Assembly (NCBI RefSeq): GCF_004745945.1
Contig: NZ_SRLE01000014.1
Span: 1-64,000 of the forward strand
DNA: 64,000 nucleotides
Direction of reading: 5' to 3'
Origin: Mangrovimicrobium sediminis
Lineage (GTDB): Bacteria; Pseudomonadota; Gammaproteobacteria; Pseudomonadales; Halieaceae
Made by a program: the position numbers and the translations under genes. Shown here piece after piece: positions 59,369 through 64,000 of the stretch (positions within the stretch are counted from its first letter, which is position 1; every line of letters begins with the position of its first letter). The notes beneath the pieces are model-generated. The model worked only from the letters and a program-made list of their open reading frames with translations. It searched no databases and was not told the DNA's origin.

Positions 59369-60697
59369 TCAGTCGTAGACCGTGGCCAGTCTGTCGTCGC
59401 GCAGCAGGTGCGCGAGCCGCGGGTCGGTGCGCATGCCATAGAACCAGGGGCAGTGTTCCTGCTTGCTCTCCAGCAACAGCGCCACTGCCTCATCCTCACG
59501 ACCCAGTTCGCACAGCACCGGCATGAGGTGCGGCCGGGGACAGCGGTAGCGATCGGCTTCCAGCGCGAAGCGGGCAAGCTCAGCAGCCTTGTTGCAATTA
59601 CCCACCGCGGCTTCCACATACGCGATATTGGCCACCACGGCGGGAATGTCGCAGGACAAGGTCATCGCGCGCGCGGCGGCTTTGAGCGCCTGCCCGCCAC
59701 GGCCAAGGTAGGCCGAAAATACCGCCAGGTAGGTATGGGCAGTGTCGTCGTCCGGGTAGGTCTCGGCGAGTTCCGCCTCCAGCGCAATGGCACGCTCGAC
59801 ATCCTGGCTGTGAAAAAGTGTGCAGGCCAGCCCGTGGCGGTTGAGCAGGGACTCGGGATTCAGCTTGAAACCGTGTTCCTGGTCGCGGGCGGCCGCCTCG
59901 GCATCGCCCATTCCGCGCATGAACCAGGAGCGGTGGGCGTGGCCCGCGGCGTACTCCGGGTCGTCCTGCAGTGCGGCGTCCAGCATCGCCAGGCCGTGCT
60001 GCAATTGCTGGCCGACGATGCCCTCGAACCAGCCCTGGATCACCCTGGTGGGAACATGCAGGGCATGGTGGTGCACGACGGTTCGACATGCGTGCAGTGC
60101 CCGGTCCCGCGCCACGTCTGGCGCCACGTAGCCGCGCACACACTGGTACATCGTCACATCGGCAATCTCTGCCAGCGCCGCGCTGTAGTCCGGGTCCAGT
60201 TCTACCGCGCGGTGGAGGAAATCAATGGCCAGCTCGAGCTTTTCCGGCCTCGGATTACTCGCCTCTCGCAGCGCAGACATATAATAGGAATACGCGGTCG
60301 CACTGGACGTCTCAACCGAATCAAACCTGGCGGAACCGGGCCGCACCTGCGGCGCCCGCTGCACAGGCACTGTCATCCGGTACCCGTGTTTGGGCACTGT
60401 CTCAATACAGCCGTCAACGCCAGATCGCCGCAACAGCTTGCGCAGGGAATAGACACAGCGGGCGAGGGACTCGTAGCGGACCTGCTGTCGGGGCCACAGG
60501 GTCTTCTCTATGCTAGCCTGCGGAACCACACTCCCGTTGGCGGAAAGCAGCAGTTCCAGGAGCTGTGCTTCCTTGGGTGGCACCGACAGGCGGTTGTCTT
60601 CCTGGAACAGGCCCTTATCCGGATGAAAGCGCAAACCAGCGAACAGGTAGGTGGGTACGCTCGTTAATGCCCCGGAGTTGAATGCCTTGCGTTTCAT
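59369..60697 (-). CDS. OmpR-type winged-helix regulator with TPR region
   Basis: About 442 residues if the ATG at 60697 is used; the frame is open to 60799. The N-terminal winged helix (residues about 15-110; LSVPPKEAQLLELLLSANG, YSLRKLLRR, ETVPKHGYRM) is of the OmpR/CadC DNA-binding class. No receiver domain or membrane segment follows. Instead there are TPR-like helices (AELDPDYSAALAEIA, LQDDPEYAAGHAHRSW, YPDDDTAHTYLAVFSAYLG). This HilA/SARP-like layout usually senses through the TPR part. It is divergent from the DcaP porin gene and may control it. Confidence 0.82.
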   Translation of the reverse strand: MKRKAFNSGALTSVPTYLFAGLRFHPDKGLFQEDNRLSVPPKEAQLLELLLSANGSVVPQASIEKTLWPRQQVRYESLARCVYSLRKLLRRSGVDGCIETVPKHGYRMTVPVQRAPQVRPGSARFDSVETSSATAYSYYMSALREASNPRPEKLELAIDFLHRAVELDPDYSAALAEIADVTMYQCVRGYVAPDVARDRALHACRTVVHHHALHVPTRVIQGWFEGIVGQQLQHGLAMLDAALQDDPEYAAGHAHRSWFMRGMGDAEAAARDQEHGFKLNPESLLNRHGLACTLFHSQDVERAIALEAELAETYPDDDTAHTYLAVFSAYLGRGGQALKAAARAMTLSCDIPAVVANIAYVEAAVGNCNKAAELARFALEADRYRCPRPHLMPVLCELGREDEAVALLLESKQEHCPWFYGMRTDPRLAHLLRDDRLATVYD

Positions 60698-60968
60698 TCC
60701 CGACGTACCGCCCCCCAAGTACAAACCATTCCAGCATATACCAAATACAGACACGGGATCACCGCAGCGACCATCCGGATTCCTTGCGTTCGCGGACACA
60801 TCACCACGCGTGGTTCATCAACATTTCATCAACTTCCCGGACGTTAGTGTGGACTATATTTGGGTGAATGCTTGTCTCAGCCAGGCGCGCCCGGATACCC
60901 CTGCCGCCCCCCTCCGGCTGGAACCAGCCTACAGTTGTAACAATCAAGTGCAGGAGTTCACGGCAACC

Positions 60969-62552
60969 ATGACTGCCCAGAGCGCGCTTCAGACCCACGA
61001 TCAGAGCTCCATGTTTGAGACAGAGGATCGCCCTGAACGACCCGGGATACCAAAACTCGCCCCCGCCCTCCTCTTAATTATGGCAGCCCTCGCCACACCC
61101 GCCAGCGGCCAGACGATGACCCTGGAAGAAATGCAGGCCGAACTGGAGGTAATGCAGGCGAAAATGCAGCAAATGCAGGCCATGCAGCTAAAAATGGAGC
61201 AGATGGAAAAGGAACTCAAGCTGCTTCGGGAAAGGGACGCGGCCCGGCAGGCAGAGACAGGTGGACAACTAGTGACACATAGTGACACGAGCAGCGGCAC
61301 AAGCCAGGAAGTCCTCCCGAGCACCGCAGGTGCGGAGGCCGAAAGCGACGCCCAAATTGCCAAGCTCACCACGCCGGACACCCAGGCGATACTGGACACC
61401 ATGCCGATTGCCCCCCTGGGCCGCGGGGAGCAACTCAACGATCCCGACTTCAAGAAATCCGTGCCGCTGTTCGGCTCGGACTACCGCTTCTCTATTGGCG
61501 GCTACGCCAAGACCGACCTGATCTTCGACTTTGACGGCGTGGGTGACCCCTACGAGTTCGTGCTCGGCGCAATCCCGGTGAACGACTCGCCCCAGGGGGG
61601 TAGCTACAGCAAGTTGGGGATTCGGGAGAGTCGCACCAACCTGGAAATCCGCAGCATGAATTCGCGCTTTCCGATCGACAAGTTTTTCCTCGAATTTGAT
61701 TTCTGGGATGGCGCGGAAAATACCAACTTCCGCCTGCGCCACGCCTACATGCAGTACGGACAGCTCCTGGCGGGCCGTACCTGGAGCATCATCACGGAAT
61801 TGCGCGCCCTTCCCCTGATCATGGACTTCGCCGCTGGCGACGCGATCCTCGGCGGGCGCTCCGAGCAGATCAAGTGGGATGGCGACAAGATCTTCGGCGC
61901 GCTGGACTGGGCGATCGGTCTTGAAGCCTATGACGATACTCGCATCGTGACCCCGGACACCCTCGAGGGCCGCGGCCTGGCCCGTGCCGATGCGCCGCGC
62001 CTGTCCGGGGGGCTGAGCTACCCCTGGGACCACGGTGTACTCAGTGTCGGTGGTGCGGTCAACGAAGTCCGCTTTGACGGCACGGACGGCTTGGGGGATG
62101 AATCAGAGTTGGGCTGGTCCGCGGTACTGGGTTCGCGGATCTACCTCGATCCAGATAACCAGCATTTCCTCGGTTTCAATGCGGGATACACCAATGGCAC
62201 GGTGGCGGACATTATCGCTTTCGCCAATGACGGCACCCCCAACGCCGCCCTCGACGAGAACGGCAACCTGGACCTGGCCGAAGGCTGGAACGCCAACATT
62301 GGCATGCACCTGAACCTCCCCGGCAAGTTCTCGACCAACCTCCACTACGCCTACACCAAGCTCGAAGAGATTCCCGAGCTTTTTGCGCCGGACGAAATGG
62401 CCGAGGCCTGGGCGGCCCACGTCAACCTTATCTACGACTTCGATCCGCGTTTCCGGGTGGGGATGGAGTACATGTGGGGCGAGAGGCAAATTGTTTCCGG
62501 CGACGATGGTGACGCGTCACGCCTCCAGTTCAGCACCTTCTACTACTACTGA
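60969..62552 (+). CDS. DcaP-family outer-membrane porin
   Basis: 527 residues if the ATG at 60969 is used (AGGAG 12 bases upstream); the ATG at 61011 is an alternative. A signal peptide (LAPALLLIMAALATPASGQ) is followed by a Met/Gln-rich coiled coil (EEMQAELEVMQAKMQQMQ). The barrel starts near FGSDYRFSIGGYAKTDLIFDF and ends in FSTFYYY. DcaP porins are trimeric with an N-terminal coiled coil and take up dicarboxylates and similar acids. It is followed by another barrel protein. It may feed acids to the catabolic island. Confidence 0.87.
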   Translation: MTAQSALQTHDQSSMFETEDRPERPGIPKLAPALLLIMAALATPASGQTMTLEEMQAELEVMQAKMQQMQAMQLKMEQMEKELKLLRERDAARQAETGGQLVTHSDTSSGTSQEVLPSTAGAEAESDAQIAKLTTPDTQAILDTMPIAPLGRGEQLNDPDFKKSVPLFGSDYRFSIGGYAKTDLIFDFDGVGDPYEFVLGAIPVNDSPQGGSYSKLGIRESRTNLEIRSMNSRFPIDKFFLEFDFWDGAENTNFRLRHAYMQYGQLLAGRTWSIITELRALPLIMDFAAGDAILGGRSEQIKWDGDKIFGALDWAIGLEAYDDTRIVTPDTLEGRGLARADAPRLSGGLSYPWDHGVLSVGGAVNEVRFDGTDGLGDESELGWSAVLGSRIYLDPDNQHFLGFNAGYTNGTVADIIAFANDGTPNAALDENGNLDLAEGWNANIGMHLNLPGKFSTNLHYAYTKLEEIPELFAPDEMAEAWAAHVNLIYDFDPRFRVGMEYMWGERQIVSGDDGDASRLQFSTFYYY

Positions 62553-62635
62553 CGCTCAGCTTTGAGTACGCCGAGAGTTCCCTGAATCGGTTAGCCGCCC
62601 CCCTGTCCGGGCCACATTGACACGAGGAGAGAGCA

Positions 62636-63514
62636 ATGCAGCATGCGAAGCGCAATACAAGAACGATCCTCCGATGCACGTATTCTACAGCCTTGGCTCT
62701 GGCGTGTTCCTTCGGCATGTCGGACCTGACGCAGGCGGAAGAGGAACCCCGGGAGAAGACAGCAGCAGAAATTGCCGCCGAGTTGGCCAACCCCAATACC
62801 GTCCTCGGCACCATGAATTTCAACCTGGACTACATCGCTTTCGACGGCGATCTTCCTGATGCAAACGATCAAAGCGCCTTGCGCATGACCTTCCAGCCCA
62901 GCCTGCCCTACCCGCTGGAGAGCGGTATGAACTTCTTCGCCCGTCCCGCGATTCCCATCATTCTCAAACAGGATGTCCCTGTCGCCGGGGGCTACGATGA
63001 ACGGGATTGGGAACTGGGCGATATCGGCTTCGACGTCGGTGTGGGCAAGACTTTTTCGAATGGTGTTGTCGCTATTGGTGGGATGGTCGGAACGTTACCC
63101 ACCGCTACTGACGATGCATTTGGCAAAGACCAGTGGGCACTCGGCCCGGAAGCACTGATTGCGATCGTCAAACCCTGGGGTGCGCTTGGACTGTTGGTGA
63201 CCCACCAATGGGACGTCGCCGGTGACAACGATGTCGATACCAATGTGACGGCTGGCCAGTACTTCTGGGTGGTGAACTTGAAGGAGGGCTGGCAGCTTCG
63301 GTCCGGACCGACGTTCGCCTATGACCACGAGGCCGAGAGCGGGCAGCGCTGGACGTTTCCTGTCGGTGTAGGCATCAACAAGACCGCCATCCTTGGAAAA
63401 ACACCCTGGAAGTTTGGCCTGGAGTACTGGAAGTATGTAGAAGCCCCGGATACGTTCGGCCCTGACTACCAAATCCGGTTTGTTGTCGCACCGGTAGTGC
63501 CGCTGCCCTGGTGA
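62636..63514 (+). CDS. Outer-membrane beta-barrel protein (MetA-pathway/transporter-like)
   Basis: 292 residues. A signal peptide (about 1-34, ending in TQAEE) is followed by alternating amphipathic strands (NFNLDYIAFDG, LRMTFQPSLPYPL, WQLRSGPTFAYDHE, YQIRFVVAPVVPLPW). The strand pattern resembles the PF13557 barrels found near aromatic-degradation genes; the assignment is tentative. GAGGAG precedes the ATG, 83 bases after the porin stop. The function is unknown; hydrophobic compound uptake is possible. Confidence 0.72.
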   Translation: MQHAKRNTRTILRCTYSTALALACSFGMSDLTQAEEEPREKTAAEIAAELANPNTVLGTMNFNLDYIAFDGDLPDANDQSALRMTFQPSLPYPLESGMNFFARPAIPIILKQDVPVAGGYDERDWELGDIGFDVGVGKTFSNGVVAIGGMVGTLPTATDDAFGKDQWALGPEALIAIVKPWGALGLLVTHQWDVAGDNDVDTNVTAGQYFWVVNLKEGWQLRSGPTFAYDHEAESGQRWTFPVGVGINKTAILGKTPWKFGLEYWKYVEAPDTFGPDYQIRFVVAPVVPLPW

Positions 63515-63589
63515 CGAATTGAAGCATGGACCAGAGCGATCACGGCCAGTGAAGATGGACCTGGCCCTGGTAGATACGGAGGAACCTGC

Positions 63590-64000
63590 ATGAAAATCGT
63601 TAAACGATCGAAACTTTCCCCTCTGGAACACCGTTCAATCGTGACCAGGAACCTCGCAAGTTTCGCCGGCGTCATTCTCATGGCCAGCCATGGCGTATTA
63701 ACCGCACTGGCTGCAGAACCCATCGTGTCGCGGGACACCTCCATCGCTGAGGTGCGCGAGATCTTCGATTACTTCCACACACCTGCCAACGTGGTCCAGA
63801 TCCAGGTTGCCAGTGACAAGACGCTCTATGCCTGGCAGAACATGTCGGCATTCCAGTACACGATGCAAATCAACCGCGCCGGCCCTATCAGCAACCTGCC
63901 AGAGAAAATCGACCCCAAAATTGGCCAGCTCAAGTTTACCCGGCCGGGCATGACGCCGGAGACGGTCGCAGGGCATTTCGAATCCAGCACCATGGATGGC
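63590..64000 (+). CDS. Secreted protein, partial (possible periplasmic hydrolase)
   Basis: 137 codons up to the right edge, with no stop. A clear GGAGG precedes the ATG. The N-terminus has basic residues, then a hydrophobic stretch (NLASFAGVILMASHGVLTALAAEP), a Sec signal peptide, possibly long. The mature part begins SRDTSIAEVREIFDYFHTP. I do not recognise a domain. Serine beta-lactamase-like hydrolases in similar bacteria often begin this way, but no catalytic motif falls inside the visible part. Confidence 0.7.
   Translation, partial: MKIVKRSKLSPLEHRSIVTRNLASFAGVILMASHGVLTALAAEPIVSRDTSIAEVREIFDYFHTPANVVQIQVASDKTLYAWQNMSAFQYTMQINRAGPISNLPEKIDPKIGQLKFTRPGMTPETVAGHFESSTMDG

Noticed and set aside
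60651-60968. N-terminal extension of the DcaP porin frame
   Set aside because: It overlaps the divergent regulator gene's start and would bury the signal peptide internally.

Overview
The window is GC-rich bacterial chromosome packed with catabolic genes. Two TonB-dependent receptors, a DcaP-type porin, a PQQ dehydrogenase and sigma70-like promoters point to a Gram-negative proteobacterium. The mix of receptors and isoprenoid/steroid-type CoA enzymes suggests a marine gammaproteobacterium of the Halieaceae kind; that assignment is inference. I saw no rRNA, tRNA, CRISPR array, transposase or phage gene.

Layout. 1-1456 (-): partial FMN alpha-hydroxyacid dehydrogenase behind a broken P450. 1775-6894 (+): DUF35, thiolase-fold protein, CoA ligase, MaoC hydratase and SDR, a compact beta-oxidation set. 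6904-10720: MFS exporter (-) and TonB receptor (+). 10747-13295 (-): NTF2-like protein, two PhyH oxygenases and a cupin. 13407-24761 (-): an apparent 12-gene operon headed by a TetR regulator, with two paralogous P450s, aldehyde dehydrogenase, SDR, thiolase-fold/DUF35 pair, amidohydrolase, DDN-like protein, ecdysteroid-kinase-like phosphotransferase, flavin reductase and VOC protein. 25167-28173 (+): catalytically degenerate SDR, CaiB-type CoA-transferase and a dimeric-barrel protein. 28174-28406: REP-like palindrome array and terminator. 28455-33443 (-): second TonB receptor and an acyl-CoA dehydrogenase pair. 33690-37512: Baeyer-Villiger-type monooxygenase, CmcJ/NvfI oxygenase, HSL esterase and 2Fe-2S ferredoxin. 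37690-50910 (-): crotonase, P450, SDR, NTF2-like proteins, CoA ligase, second dehydrogenase pair, second Baeyer-Villiger enzyme, cyclase-family hydrolase and a third thiolase/DUF35 pair. 51110-59314: CoA ligase, MFS, second TetR, PQQ dehydrogenase, epoxide hydrolase and SDR. 59369-64000: winged-helix/TPR regulator, DcaP porin, outer-membrane barrel and a partial secreted protein.

Taken together this looks like a catabolic island for a hydrophobic, probably cyclic isoprenoid (terpenoid or sterol-like) compound: uptake, oxygenation by P450/PhyH/Baeyer-Villiger enzymes, hydrolysis of esters, lactones or epoxides, CoA activation and beta-oxidation with retro-aldol or thiolytic cleavage. No steroid-ring enzymes of the KstD/KshA/HsaC type are present, so the substrate cannot be named. 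A 15-bp dyad (NTRAN-N5-GTCAR), found by eye in ten promoter regions including that of the TetR at 54 kb, may tie most of these units into one regulon. The TetR at 24 kb appears to have its own operator pair (CAAC-N5-GTTG).
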